Shown one piece after another: positions 7,867 through 16,420 of a DNA stretch of 64,000 nucleotides. The translations under genes and the position numbers were made by a program. The stretch is from contig CAUJHZ010000072.1 of NCBI GenBank assembly GCA_963205185.1, forward strand, positions 1-64,000, in the 5' to 3' direction. This DNA is from Planctomycetota bacterium. GTDB taxonomy: Bacteria; Planctomycetota; Phycisphaerae; Phycisphaerales; UBA5793. Within the stretch, counting starts at the first letter, position 1. Every line of letters starts with the position of its first letter. The notes beneath the pieces are model-generated. The model was not told where the DNA came from. It was given only the letters and a program-made list of their open reading frames with translations, and made no database searches.

Positions 7867-8963
7867 CGTGCTTTCCCCAGGCTGGCCAGCCGCTGGGCCA
7901 TGTCGTTCTCGATCAGCGCCGCCACGACCGGTTCGAGATCGCCCTGCAGCACCCGGCCGAGGTTGAAACTCTCGTTGATGCGATGATCGACGACCAGGTT
8001 CTCTTTGTATCGGTAGGTCCGGATCTTCTCTGCACGTCCGCCCGAGCCGATCATCGCCACGCGCTGCTCGTCGCGCTGCTTGCGGGCCTCTTCGAGTTTG
8101 CGCTCGTAGAGGCGGGCGCGGAGCAGTTTCCAGGCCTTCTCGCGGTTCTGCTGCTGGCTCTTGGATTCCTGCATGCGCACCTCGATGCCGGTGGGCAGGT
8201 GGATGAGGTGCACGGCGGTGGCCACCTTGTTGACGTTCTGCCCGCCGGGCCCCTGCGCCGTGGTGATCGACACCTTGACCTCCTCGGGATCGATCTCGAG
8301 TTCGATCTCTTCCGGCTCGGGCAGCACGGCGACGGTCGCAGTGGAGGTATGCACGCGGCCCTGGGCTTCGGTGGCGGGCACGCGCTTGACCTGGTGCGTG
8401 CCGCCTTCGTAACCCAGGTGGGCCCAGACGCCTTCGCCGGAAATATTGAGCACCACATTGCGATAGCCGCCCGCGTCCCCGGGAGAGAAGTCCATGTCGT
8501 CGACCTTCCAGCCCTTGTTCTGTGCGTAGCGGCGGTACATGTCGAGCAGGTCGCCGACCCAGAGGCTTGCCTCGTCGCCGCCCACGCCGGCGCGAAGTTC
8601 GAGGATGACCGAGCCGACGGCGCGATCTTCGGAAGAGACGAGATCGCGCCGCAGCGCCTGCCAGAGTTCGTCGAGTTGCGATTCAAGTTGTGGCAGTTCT
8701 TCGCGAGCGAGCGCGGCGAGTTCATCATCAGCGCCGCCCGCGGCCAGCGAAGCCGCTTCGTCATGCTGGGCGCGCAACGTCCGATACCGGCGATAGCGCT
8801 CGCAGGTCGGCGCCAGAGCCGCCCGCTCGACGCTCAGTTCGCGCACGCGGCGGTAGTCGGAGTTGACCTCCGGATCGGCCAGCTGGGCGTCGAGTTGGGC
8901 GACGCGGCCGGCCATCTCGTCGAGTCGGGCGGCCAGGGCGGCGTCGATGTCAGAGCCGTGCAT
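7863..8963 (-). CDS. prfA: Peptide chain release factor 1
   Basis: Class I release factor for UAA/UAG stop codons. The protein has 366 residues from the ATG used here, which is normal for RF1. It has the PAT tripeptide near residue 190 (the RF1 stop-codon anticodon, in RVPATEAQGRVHT) and the catalytic GGQ near 240-242 inside GPGGQNVN, whose Gln is the target of PrmC methylation. The typical C-terminal RTYRYKEN and DHRI segments follow. A TTG two codons upstream is also open, but it has no better ribosome binding site. It precedes mqnB on the same strand and overlaps it; prmC is not next to it here. Confidence 0.95.
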   Translation of the reverse strand: MHGSDIDAALAARLDEMAGRVAQLDAQLADPEVNSDYRRVRELSVERAALAPTCERYRRYRTLRAQHDEAASLAAGGADDELAALAREELPQLESQLDELWQALRRDLVSSEDRAVGSVILELRAGVGGDEASLWVGDLLDMYRRYAQNKGWKVDDMDFSPGDAGGYRNVVLNISGEGVWAHLGYEGGTHQVKRVPATEAQGRVHTSTATVAVLPEPEEIELEIDPEEVKVSITTAQGPGGQNVNKVATAVHLIHLPTGIEVRMQESKSQQQNREKAWKLLRARLYERKLEEARKQRDEQRVAMIGSGGRAEKIRTYRYKENLVVDHRINESFNLGRVLQGDLEPVVAALIENDMAQRLASLGKAR

Positions 8964-9004
8964 GGGCAAGGGTAGGGCGGGCGCTGCAGACGGTCGGCGG
9001 GGCG

Positions 9005-9274
9005 TCAGCGCTGCGATCGCACGTAGAAGTCCACGTTGAGGTCAATGTACTTCCGCCACTCGGCGGGCAGATCATCCTGGGCGTAAATGGCCTGGACGGG
9101 GCACTCGACGACGCACAGACCGCAGTCGATGCAGGTGGCGGGGTCGATGTAGAGCTGGGGTTCGGTCTCGAAGGCGGGCTCGTCCTTGGTGGGGTGGATG
9201 CAATCGACAGGGCAGACCGTAACGCAGGCGGTGTCCTTGGTGTTGATGCATGGTTCGGCGATGATGTGTGTCAC
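9005..9274 (-). CDS. 7Fe ferredoxin ([3Fe-4S][4Fe-4S])
   Basis: An 89-residue electron carrier. Cysteines at 9, 17, 21 and 25 and at 48, 51, 54 and 58 match the Azotobacter FdI layout, in which the first, second and last hold the 3Fe cluster and the others the 4Fe cluster. The residue three after the first Cys is Thr (CINT) instead of the usual non-ligand Cys, which does not remove a ligand. The start is a GTG. The gene stands alone between prfA and the lysine-rich gene, so its redox partners cannot be named from context. Confidence 0.88.
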   Translation of the reverse strand: MTHIIAEPCINTKDTACVTVCPVDCIHPTKDEPAFETEPQLYIDPATCIDCGLCVVECPVQAIYAQDDLPAEWRKYIDLNVDFYVRSQR

Positions 9275-9330
9275 GAGGCGTTTCCGGGTGTGCGGCGGGT
9301 GCGTTGAGCAGGATCATACGCGCCGGAAAA

Positions 9331-9361
9331 ACAACCGAGGACGCCTCAGCGGGCGTCCTCG
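9331..9361 (-). terminator. Rho-independent terminator of the lysine-rich gene
   Basis: A 10-bp perfect stem (9336-9345 with 9352-9361) with a 6-base loop. On the minus strand it is followed by GTTGTTTTTCC, a T-rich tail. It lies about 100 bases past the stop of the 51-residue basic protein and upstream of the ferredoxin gene, so it separates the two transcripts. Confidence 0.8.
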
Positions 9362-9462
9362 ACTGCGATTCGCGAATGGTTTGAGGCACCGACGGTTCAA
9401 GCGTTTGCGGCTGGAGGTCGCAGGATTGCGAGGTCGCAGCCGCGAGTGAGAGGCATTGGGCG

Positions 9463-9618
9463 TCAGCCCATCTTCTTGGTGGCCTTCTTGCGACGGGCCT
9501 TCTTCTTGGTCTTCTTCTTTGCGGTCTTCTTCTTGCCAGCCTTCTTCTTGGCTCGCTTCTTTCCGGTCTTCTTGGCAGTCTTCTTCTTGGTCTTCTTCTT
9601 GGTTCTCTTTTTCGCCAT
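9463..9618 (-). CDS. Lysine-rich histone H1-like protein (51 aa)
   Basis: A very short, extremely basic protein beginning MAKKRTKKKT and made almost wholly of KKKT, AKK and KKKA units, with a single acid-free composition of K, R, T, A and G. It resembles the histone H1-like or AAKK-repeat proteins of planctomycetes and chlamydiae, which bind DNA non-specifically. RNA or ribosome binding is an alternative. AGGAGA stands seven bases before the ATG, and a strong terminator follows, so this is a real monocistronic gene. Codons alternate AAG and AAA, and the repeats make it prone to length change. Confidence 0.82.
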   Translation of the reverse strand: MAKKRTKKKTKKKTAKKTGKKRAKKKAGKKKTAKKKTKKKARRKKATKKMG

Positions 9619-9840
9619 CTGAGTTCTCCTTGGATGGAGGTGTCGGAGCAGAACGCGAATCAGATCGGTCGGTGCCTGGGGCTCGCACGTTGATGAGCCA
9701 CCGCATAATTTGTACCACTATCGGACGCGTTCTACTACCCCCTTGAAACAAAAATTCAACCACGCGGTTGTCGGGACCGGTTGCGCACCGGCGCGCGACG
9801 CCGCGTTGACCGCCGTCGCGCCGCATCGAATGATGCTTCG

Positions 9841-11082
9841 ATGTCATCTCATTGCGAGGCGAGCGCTGAGGTCGTGATCATCGGAGCCGGCGTCGCCGGA
9901 CTCTGGCTGATGCGCAGGCTCGCGGCGCAAGGCCGCAGCGTCGTCGTGCTCGAATCACGCAAAATTGGCTGCGGACAGACGGTTGCATCGCAGGGCATCA
10001 TCCATGGCGGAACCAAGTACGCGCTGACGAATCGGCTCACCGGCGCGTCCGAATCCATCCGTGAGATGCCGGCCCGATGGAGCGCGGCGCTGCGCGGTGA
10101 GGGGGAGATCGATCTCTCCGGCGCGCGGGTGCTGGCCGACCACCAGTACCTCTGGTCGCAGCGCAGCCTGCCTTCGCGAATGACAACTTTTTTTGCCGCG
10201 TCGGTCATGCAAACGCGCGTGAGAGCGCTCGATCGAGCGCACCACCCGACTCTTCTCGCGCACGAGGGGTTTTCGGGTTCGGTGTATCGCGTCGAGGAAA
10301 TGGTGCTCGATGCGCCGTCGCTGCTGGCCGAGTTGGCGGCGGCGCCGGGCGCCGCGGTGCTCAGGATTGACGAGTCGCAACTCAAACTCGAGAGCGCCGC
10401 CGGGCACGATTCGGGCGACGGAGTGACGGTGCATTTCAGCGACGGCGCCGGCCGGCGGGCGGCATTGCGAGCCGGAGCGGTCGTCTGCACGGCCGGGGCC
10501 GGCAACGGCGCGCTGCTCGCGCAGTCCGGGTCCAAGCCCCAGGCGATGCAGCGCCGGCCGCTGCACATGGTGCTTGTCCGCGGCCCGCTCGAACACCGCA
10601 TCTATGGCCACTGTCTCGAAGCCGGCTCCCGGCCGCGCCTGACCATCAGTTCGCACGACTGGGATGGCCAGGCAGAACGGCGCGTGTGGTACCTCGGCGG
10701 CGAACTTGCCGAGCAGGGCGTGCGGCGCTCGCGCATCGAACAGATCGAGTGGGCCCGGCGGGAGATCGCATCCCTGTTGCCCTGGGTCGATCCAGCAAGG
10801 CTCGAGTGGGACGCGTTTCTCATCGACCGCGTCGAAGGCGCCCAGGCAAAGCGCGCCCGGCCGGACGAGCCGGTCATCGTCGAGTCTCCGGCGGCGCTCT
10901 TCGCCTGGCCGACCAAACTCGCCTTCGCGCCGCTGCTGGCCGACCGGCTCATTGCGCGCGTCAACGAGCGGGTGGCGCGCACCGCCGCGGGCGAACTCGA
11001 GTCACTCGCGCATTGGCCCCGGCCGGAGGTTGCGCAGCCGCCGTGGAAGGAGCAGCGCCAGTGGCACACCTTCGAGCGCTAG
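9841..11082 (+). CDS. FAD-dependent oxidoreductase (DAO-like)
   Basis: A 413-residue flavoprotein. The dinucleotide-binding motif VVIIGAGVAGLWLMRRL starts near residue 11, followed by an acidic residue (VVLESRKIG) at the end of strand 2. SQGIIHGGTKY and a C-terminal AWPTKLAFAP segment fit the glycine/D-amino-acid oxidase superfamily, but the substrate cannot be assigned. The frame is open upstream to a TTG at 9781. I chose the ATG at 9841 because the glycine motif then sits at the usual distance. The last 22 bases overlap the aldo/keto reductase gene, implying a two-gene unit. Confidence 0.75.
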   Translation: MSSHCEASAEVVIIGAGVAGLWLMRRLAAQGRSVVVLESRKIGCGQTVASQGIIHGGTKYALTNRLTGASESIREMPARWSAALRGEGEIDLSGARVLADHQYLWSQRSLPSRMTTFFAASVMQTRVRALDRAHHPTLLAHEGFSGSVYRVEEMVLDAPSLLAELAAAPGAAVLRIDESQLKLESAAGHDSGDGVTVHFSDGAGRRAALRAGAVVCTAGAGNGALLAQSGSKPQAMQRRPLHMVLVRGPLEHRIYGHCLEAGSRPRLTISSHDWDGQAERRVWYLGGELAEQGVRRSRIEQIEWARREIASLLPWVDPARLEWDAFLIDRVEGAQAKRARPDEPVIVESPAALFAWPTKLAFAPLLADRLIARVNERVARTAAGELESLAHWPRPEVAQPPWKEQRQWHTFER

Positions 11083-11870
11083 GTCGCACGGGGCTGACCG
11101 TCTCGCCGATCGGGCTGGGGACGGTGAAGATCGGCCGCAACCAAGGCGTGCGCTATCCGCGCCCCTTCGATCTGCCCGATGACGACGCCGTGCGGACGCT
11201 GCTGCGTGCAGCGATGGATCTCGGCGTAAACGTCATCGACACGGCGCCGGCTTACGGCACGAGCGAAGAGCGCCTCGGGCGGCTGCTGCCCGGCCGCCGC
11301 GATCAATGGGTGGTCGTCACGAAGTGTGGCGAGGAGTATGCGCTGGGGCAGTCGTCATTTGACTTCTCGCCCGGCGCCGTCACTCGAAGCGTGGAACGCA
11401 GCCTCTCGCGCCTGCGCATGGACTATCTCGACGTCGTGCTCATTCACTCGGACGGGCGCGATGAACAGATCCTGCGCGAGAGCGGCGCCGTCGAGGCGCT
11501 GGAAGATCTCCGGCAGCGCGGGCTCATTCGAGCCGTGGGCATCTCAACCAAGACTGTTTCCGGCGGTCTGCTCGCGGCAGAACGCTGCGACGTCGTGATG
11601 ATCACGCTCAATCCCTTCGCGCCCGCTGACGCGGCCGTGGCGCGGGCCGCGCTTCAGAGCGGCGCCGGGATTCTCGTCAAGAAAGCGCTCGCGAGCGGGC
11701 ATCTGGGCGATGCGCGGCTCGGCGGCGATCCGGTGGCCACTTGTCTCTCGTATGTGCTGCGCTCCGAAGGTGTGCACTGCGCGATCGTCGGCACCCTGAA
11801 TCCGCAACACCTGGCCGCAGCGGTGGCGGCGGCGGATGGCGCCCTGCGCGATGAGGCCGGAAGCGGCTGA
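11061..11870 (+). CDS. Aldo/keto reductase
   Basis: A 269-residue NADPH-dependent reductase of the AKR superfamily. It starts RALGRTGLTVSPIGLGT and continues with VIDTAPAYGTSEERLG (the active-site Asp and Tyr) and VVVTKCGEEY (the catalytic Lys). DYLDVVLIHSDG occupies the position of the usual LLHxPD segment with His kept, and VGTLNPQHL gives the late cofactor loop. The GTG start is fixed by AAGGAG eight bases before it, inside the end of the FAD oxidoreductase gene. A much longer open frame exists upstream, but it is only an alternative reading of that gene. The pairing suggests both act on one metabolite, which is unknown. Confidence 0.85.
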   Translation: MAHLRALGRTGLTVSPIGLGTVKIGRNQGVRYPRPFDLPDDDAVRTLLRAAMDLGVNVIDTAPAYGTSEERLGRLLPGRRDQWVVVTKCGEEYALGQSSFDFSPGAVTRSVERSLSRLRMDYLDVVLIHSDGRDEQILRESGAVEALEDLRQRGLIRAVGISTKTVSGGLLAAERCDVVMITLNPFAPADAAVARAALQSGAGILVKKALASGHLGDARLGGDPVATCLSYVLRSEGVHCAIVGTLNPQHLAAAVAAADGALRDEAGSG

Positions 11871-11875
11871 GAAGC

Positions 11876-12538
11876 CTACTTGCCCGTTTCGCTCGTCGTC
11901 TGGCGTGAATGAGCAGTGATGCGCCCGCTGACCCAGACTGAGTTGTGCCCCTCGTAGAAGCCGGATGTGTTGGGCGACGTGATCGGGTCGGGGGTGAGTT
12001 CCGCGGGGCCCAGCGACTGTTCATTCTCTTGCAGCAAGAGGTGGAACGGACCGCGGTCGGCGAGCAGCGGGTACTCGGGGCCGAGTTCGTCAAGCCGGAT
12101 TCGCCGACGGGCGACCTGCATGTAGCGGCCGGGCGGGTAGACCCGGCTGCCCCAGCGGTCGATGACGACACGCGGTCTGGGGTCGGCGGGGCAGATCCAG
12201 AAGGTCATGTCGCCCACGCCGTATTCGGCCAGAGTTTTGTTAAGAGGCGGCGTATTGGTGTCGCGCAGACAGTCGTAGCCCGCCAGGGGCATGGCGTCGT
12301 TGGAAGCGTTCAGGTAAAGCACCAGCGCCTGGTGCAACTGCCTGATATTCGCCGAGCAGCGCACCAGCGGAGCGCTGTAGCGCATGGTCCGGTGCAATGC
12401 CGGGAGCATGATGGAGATGAGTACCGCGAGCACGAGCATGGCCACGATGACTTCGATGAGTGAAAAACCGCTTCGGCGCGGCATTCCGTTCGAACCGGAA
12501 TCCCCTTTGCTCGCGCCGCCGGCGATCCGTGCACACAT
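11876..12538 (-). CDS. Type IV pilin-like/type II secretion prepilin
   Basis: A 220-residue protein with a prepilin leader and cleavage site: RRSG-FSLIEVIVAMLVLAVLISI, where cleavage by prepilin peptidase would be before Phe and the Glu at +5 is present. The C-terminal domain has two cysteines, and a tail resembling the DUF1559/H-X9-DG group (EGHNSVWVSGR). Such pseudopilins are abundant in planctomycetes. The ATG at 12538 has a GGGGAG site nine bases upstream; an internal ATG at 12484 would shorten the leader to a more usual length. It converges with the aldo/keto reductase, leaving only five bases between them. Confidence 0.8.
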   Translation of the reverse strand: MCARIAGGASKGDSGSNGMPRRSGFSLIEVIVAMLVLAVLISIMLPALHRTMRYSAPLVRCSANIRQLHQALVLYLNASNDAMPLAGYDCLRDTNTPPLNKTLAEYGVGDMTFWICPADPRPRVVIDRWGSRVYPPGRYMQVARRRIRLDELGPEYPLLADRGPFHLLLQENEQSLGPAELTPDPITSPNTSGFYEGHNSVWVSGRITAHSRQTTSETGK

Positions 12539-12893
12539 AAGACCCTACTCCCCCCCCGGAGCGACAGGCACACCGCAGAATCAGTCGAACCGGAGCATCT
12601 CCGGCGATCCCTGCAACCGCGAATGCGGCGGAGGCACGAAGTGCCCCAGAAGAATCCTGGAACGGCAACTCCCCGCGCCGCCCTGTCAGAAGTCTACCAC
12701 AGATGCGGCAGATTCCAAAGAAAAGATGCAAGAAAACGACCGCAATTGATCGGCCGGACCGCCCGTCGTCGGATGTCCGGGAGTGCGGTCCGGATGACCG
12801 GCCCCACGCCTGCCGGGTACACTATCCGTCTCCTCGGTCGCGGCTGGAGCGGCCGAATCAGATGGCAACGACATCCTCGCAAGGGAGTTGAAG
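12539..12893. other. 355-base intergenic region between divergent genes
   Basis: It must hold promoters for the prepilin gene (minus) and the EF-G2 gene (plus), but I see no convincing -35/-10 pair. It contains a run of eight C at about 12550 and a small CCGGAG/CTCCGG hairpin. I found no RNA gene and no supported reading frame in it. Confidence 0.5.
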
Positions 12894-14957
12894 ATGGCGG
12901 ACTACACGACGCGGGACATCCGCAACATTGTGCTGGTCGGTCATGCCGCGTCCGGCAAGACCACGCTCGTCGAGCGGATCCTCGAATCGACCAAGACCAT
13001 CGGACGAATGGGCAGCGTGGAGGACGGCAACACGGTGTGCGATTACGAGCCCGAGGAGAAGGCGCACCAGCACAGTCTCAACTCGGCCGTGGTTCACGTC
13101 AACTTCAACGGCTGCCGCATCAACCTCATCGACACGCCGGGCTATCCCGATTTTGTCGGGCAGGCCAACGCGGCGCTGGCCGCCGCGGATGCGGTGGGGC
13201 TGGTCGTGGACGCCTCGCGCGGCATTGAGAACATGACTCGCCGCATGATGCGCCTCGCCGCCGACGAGGGTCTGCCGCGCTTCATCTGCATCAACAAGAT
13301 GCAGTTGGGCAAGGACAACCTCGAAGAACTCGTCGAGCAATTGCGCGAGACGTTCGGCCGCGAATGTCTGCCGATCAATCTTCCAGCCGGCGGCGCGTCA
13401 AACATCGCGCGCTGCTTCTATCGCTCGGCGGAAGGGCCGGCGCCGGATTTCAGCAGCGTCGAGGACGCCCACCAGGCGCTGATCGACCAGGTCGTCGAAA
13501 TCGACGAACAACTCATGGAGCGGTACCTCGTCGGCGAAGAACTCTCGCCCGAGGAACTCGCCACGGCGTTCAAGAAAGCCATGTGCCAGGCCCACCTCGT
13601 GCCGATCCTGTTTACGAGCGGCAAACAGGGAACGGGCGTCGATGTGATGCTCGATGTCATCACGCGCCTGTGCCCGAACCCGGCGGAAGCCAATCCGCGG
13701 CCGTTCCTGGTTCGCAAGAATGACGGGGGCGAGGAGGAGCAGTGGCTGCCGCAGGCCGATCCGGCCAAGCCGCTGGTGGGGCACGTGTTCCGCATCGCCG
13801 CCGACCCGTTCGTGGGCAAACTCGCCGCGTTCCGCATCCACCAGGGCACGCTCAAGAGCGGCGACTCGGTGACCATCGGCGAGCATCGCAAGGCGGTGCG
13901 CCTGGCGCATATCTTCCAGTTGCAGGGCAAGGACCACGTCGAGTGCCACTCGGCGACCCCCGGCGACATCGTGGCCGTGGCCAAGATCGACGAGATGCAC
14001 TACGACGCCGTCGTGCACGGCGATCTCGGCTTCGAGAGCATCCGCGCCAAGTCGATCCCGCAGCCCACGCCGATGTTCGGCCTGGCCGTCACGGCGGTGA
14101 AGCGCGGCGAAGAAGGCAAAATCAGCCAGGCCCTCATCCGGCTCGCCGAGGAAGACCCGACGTTCAAGTTCGAGCGCGATTCGACGACGCATGAGATGGT
14201 GATGCGCGGCATCGGCGAACTGCACCTGCGCGTGGTCATCGAGCGCCTCAAGAGCCGCTTCAACCTCGAAGTGAACACCGCGCCTCCCAAGATCGCCTAC
14301 AAGGAAACCATCAGCACCAAGGCCGAAGGCCATCACCGGCACAAGAAGCAGACCGGCGGCGCCGGGCAGTTCGGCGAGGTGTACCTGCGCGTCGAACCGC
14401 TGCCCCAGGACGCCGAAGACACGTTTGAATTCGTCGATGACACCTTCGGCGGCTCGGTGCCCAAGCAGTTCATGCCCGCGATCGAAAAAGGCGTGCGGCA
14501 GGTGCTGCAACTGGGCTGCGTCGCCGGATATCCCATGCAGGGAATCCGCGTGGCGGTCTACGACGGCAAGTACCACCCCGTGGACTCGAAGGAAGTCGCG
14601 TTCATCACCGCGGGCAAGCGAGCGTTCATGGACGCGATCAGCAAGGCCAAGCCGCGCCTGCTCGAACCGTTTGTGACCCTCGAGGTGGCGACGCCTTCGG
14701 ATTACATGGGCGACATCACCAGCGACATCATGGGTCGGCGCGGCCGCATCCAGGGAACGGACATGCTCGCGGGCGGGATGGCGATCATCACCGCCGAAGC
14801 GCCGCTGGCCGAAGTCATGTCCTACGCCGCGTCGCTCAAGGCCATGACGCAGGGCACCGGCTCATACACCATGGAGTACAGCCACGACGAGCCGACCCCG
14901 GCGCACATCCAGGCCGAAGTCGTCGCCGCCTACAAGCCCCGGGAAGAGGAAGACTGA
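12894..14957 (+). CDS. Elongation factor G-like translational GTPase (EF-G2 type)
   Basis: A 687-residue, five-domain EF-G relative. The P-loop GHAASGKT is at 16-23 and DTPGYPDFVG at 80-89. The usual RGITI switch-I segment is absent, replaced by EKAHQHSLNS, as in EF-G2/FusA2 paralogues. The guanine-specificity motif NKxD reads NKMQ (134-137). Domains II-V are complete, including the GQFGEV-type loop in domain IV and a final STEYSHDE-like end. Such paralogues act beside the main EF-G, often with weak or no GTPase-driven translocation; the canonical fusA must be elsewhere. GGGAG six bases upstream selects this ATG over a TTG two codons before it. Confidence 0.88.
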   Translation: MADYTTRDIRNIVLVGHAASGKTTLVERILESTKTIGRMGSVEDGNTVCDYEPEEKAHQHSLNSAVVHVNFNGCRINLIDTPGYPDFVGQANAALAAADAVGLVVDASRGIENMTRRMMRLAADEGLPRFICINKMQLGKDNLEELVEQLRETFGRECLPINLPAGGASNIARCFYRSAEGPAPDFSSVEDAHQALIDQVVEIDEQLMERYLVGEELSPEELATAFKKAMCQAHLVPILFTSGKQGTGVDVMLDVITRLCPNPAEANPRPFLVRKNDGGEEEQWLPQADPAKPLVGHVFRIAADPFVGKLAAFRIHQGTLKSGDSVTIGEHRKAVRLAHIFQLQGKDHVECHSATPGDIVAVAKIDEMHYDAVVHGDLGFESIRAKSIPQPTPMFGLAVTAVKRGEEGKISQALIRLAEEDPTFKFERDSTTHEMVMRGIGELHLRVVIERLKSRFNLEVNTAPPKIAYKETISTKAEGHHRHKKQTGGAGQFGEVYLRVEPLPQDAEDTFEFVDDTFGGSVPKQFMPAIEKGVRQVLQLGCVAGYPMQGIRVAVYDGKYHPVDSKEVAFITAGKRAFMDAISKAKPRLLEPFVTLEVATPSDYMGDITSDIMGRRGRIQGTDMLAGGMAIITAEAPLAEVMSYAASLKAMTQGTGSYTMEYSHDEPTPAHIQAEVVAAYKPREEED

Positions 14958-14982
14958 TCGAGACGGTTGCCTCGGACCCCAC

Positions 14983-15011
14983 CAGCGCCCACGTTTCGAA
15001 CGCGGGCGCTG
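14983..15011. terminator. Hairpin between convergent genes
   Basis: An inverted repeat (AGCGCCCACGTT/AACGCGGGCGCT, one mismatch, tight loop) fills the gap between the stops of the EF-G2 gene and the CPBP gene. There is no T-run on either side, so a shared terminator is likely but not certain. Confidence 0.5.
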
Positions 15012-15938
15012 TTACGCGCTGCTGGCGGTCATGAGCGGGAGCAAAACGATCACCAGAGCGTCGTACGCGGCGTGCGTGCCGACGACCACGCCAAAGCCGC
15101 GCATGACGTAGACGCTGGCGAAGAACAGTCCGGAGACGAAGTAGAACGCGATGCGCTGGGGCTGCACGACGCCGCCCACGGATACGTCGTGGTAGAAGGT
15201 GAAGGCGATGGCAGAGATGACCAGGGCGATGATCGCGCCCCGGGTGGATTTCATCTTGCCAAAGTCCACGAGCAGCATGTGCAGCAGCGCGATGATGATC
15301 ATGCGGAACACGAGTTCTTCGTAGATGCCCGCGCCGACGCTGAGCGTCAGCCGCGCCTGCCACGAGAGTGATTCAACCGGCGGCGCGCTGAGCAGCGCCA
15401 AGGCCGGGCCGGGCGCGCCGGCGAAGAGGCGGTTGATGAGTTGATCGAGCACGAGCAGGGGGACGGCCAGCAGCAGCGATTCGGCGAGCATGACCAGCGG
15501 CACGCCGAGATGCACCTCCCACGGATCGCGCGCGAAGATGTGCCAGAGCAGCAGCACGGTGATGAGCGCAGCACCGGGCAGGTAGAGCCCGCCGACGCCG
15601 AAGGCGCCGAAGAAGTCGTTGAGCAGTTTGTAGGCACTGATGGTGATGGACTCGTTGCCGCCCGCGCCGATCGCGGCGCCGCTGGCGTAGAGCCAGGTGC
15701 CGATCTCATAGAGCGCCACGAGCGGCAGCAGGAAGATGAGAATCTGCAGCGGGCGCTGCGAGAGTTCGAGGTACCAGCCCAGGCCGGGCCCGCCGCCGCC
15801 GCTTCGGCGGGCATGGCGCAATAAAGCGCCGGTCGGATCAGGTCCGCCCGGCGTGCGTGATCGCTTTGATGTGCTGCGGCGCGAAGCGTTGGCGGAAGGC
15901 GCCTTGGTGCGGCGGCTGGTGCTGCTTGATCGAGCCAT
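15012..15938 (-). CDS. CPBP-family intramembrane protease
   Basis: A 308-residue polytopic membrane protein with about seven helices. It carries the ABI/CPBP motifs: GIYEELVFRM (the double Glu and Arg), then AFTFYHD and HAAYD supplying the metal or catalytic histidines and acid. The family includes CAAX-type proteases and bacteriocin-immunity or maturation proteins; no substrate is suggested by the neighbours. The first 45 residues are Ser/Arg-rich and may not all be translated, since no good ribosome binding site marks the ATG used here. Confidence 0.8.
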   Translation of the reverse strand: MARSSSTSRRTKAPSANASRRSTSKRSRTPGGPDPTGALLRHARRSGGGGPGLGWYLELSQRPLQILIFLLPLVALYEIGTWLYASGAAIGAGGNESITISAYKLLNDFFGAFGVGGLYLPGAALITVLLLWHIFARDPWEVHLGVPLVMLAESLLLAVPLLVLDQLINRLFAGAPGPALALLSAPPVESLSWQARLTLSVGAGIYEELVFRMIIIALLHMLLVDFGKMKSTRGAIIALVISAIAFTFYHDVSVGGVVQPQRIAFYFVSGLFFASVYVMRGFGVVVGTHAAYDALVIVLLPLMTASSA

Positions 15939-16007
15939 CCATCCACCCCGGCTCCGGGCGCCTCGGATGAGGCCGGCGGGCGCCCGCGCTGCGCCTGCGC
16001 CCTGCGT

Positions 16008-16280
16008 TCAGCCCTGCTTGAGCGTCGCCAGCTTTTTCGCCATGCGGCTCTTCTTGCGTGCCGCCTTGTTGCGGTGAATGCTGCCCTTGCCCGCCACGCG
16101 ATCGAGAACCGCGGAAGCGTCGCGGAAGGCCTTCTCGGCGTCGGAATACGAGCCGTGGTGGCCGATCAGATCGTCAAACGCCTTGACGGCGGACTGAATG
16201 CGGCGCTTGCGCCAGCGGTTTCGGGCGTTGTGGGCCTGGTTCTGGCGGACGCGCTTGCGGGACGAAATCGTATGAGCCAT
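16008..16280 (-). CDS. rpsT: 30S ribosomal protein S20
   Basis: A 90-residue basic protein starting MAHTISSRKRVRQN, with the S20 pattern of three helices (A.NR.RK...RSAVKAF, then D..A.KG.IH.NKAARKKSRM). It is a primary 16S rRNA binder at the bottom of the small subunit. Length and ends are normal for the family. It stands alone on the minus strand between the CPBP gene and the ABC permease, as is common for rpsT. Confidence 0.96.
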   Translation of the reverse strand: MAHTISSRKRVRQNQAHNARNRWRKRRIQSAVKAFDDLIGHHGSYSDAEKAFRDASAVLDRVAGKGSIHRNKAARKKSRMAKKLATLKQG

Positions 16281-16420
16281 GTCGGATCAACCTCTTGAAT
16301 CACTTGCGATGCCCTGCGACGCAAACCGCCGCAGCCGGACCCGAAGGCAGCGCGATCGCGCCGGACCATCGGGAACGCTGATTATCGCAGGCAACCGGCT
16401 CCGGGCAACTGGGCGCCATT

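Noticed and set aside
9314-9847. 177-codon minus-strand frame rich in Glu/Gln
   Set aside because: It is the shifted reading of the lysine-rich 51-residue gene (KKK codons read as EE/QE). The real gene has the ribosome binding site and stops before the terminator.
10686-11060. Upstream part of the aldo/keto reductase frame
   Set aside because: It is the out-of-frame reading of the FAD oxidoreductase. The GTG at 11061 has a good ribosome binding site and starts the family's N-terminus.
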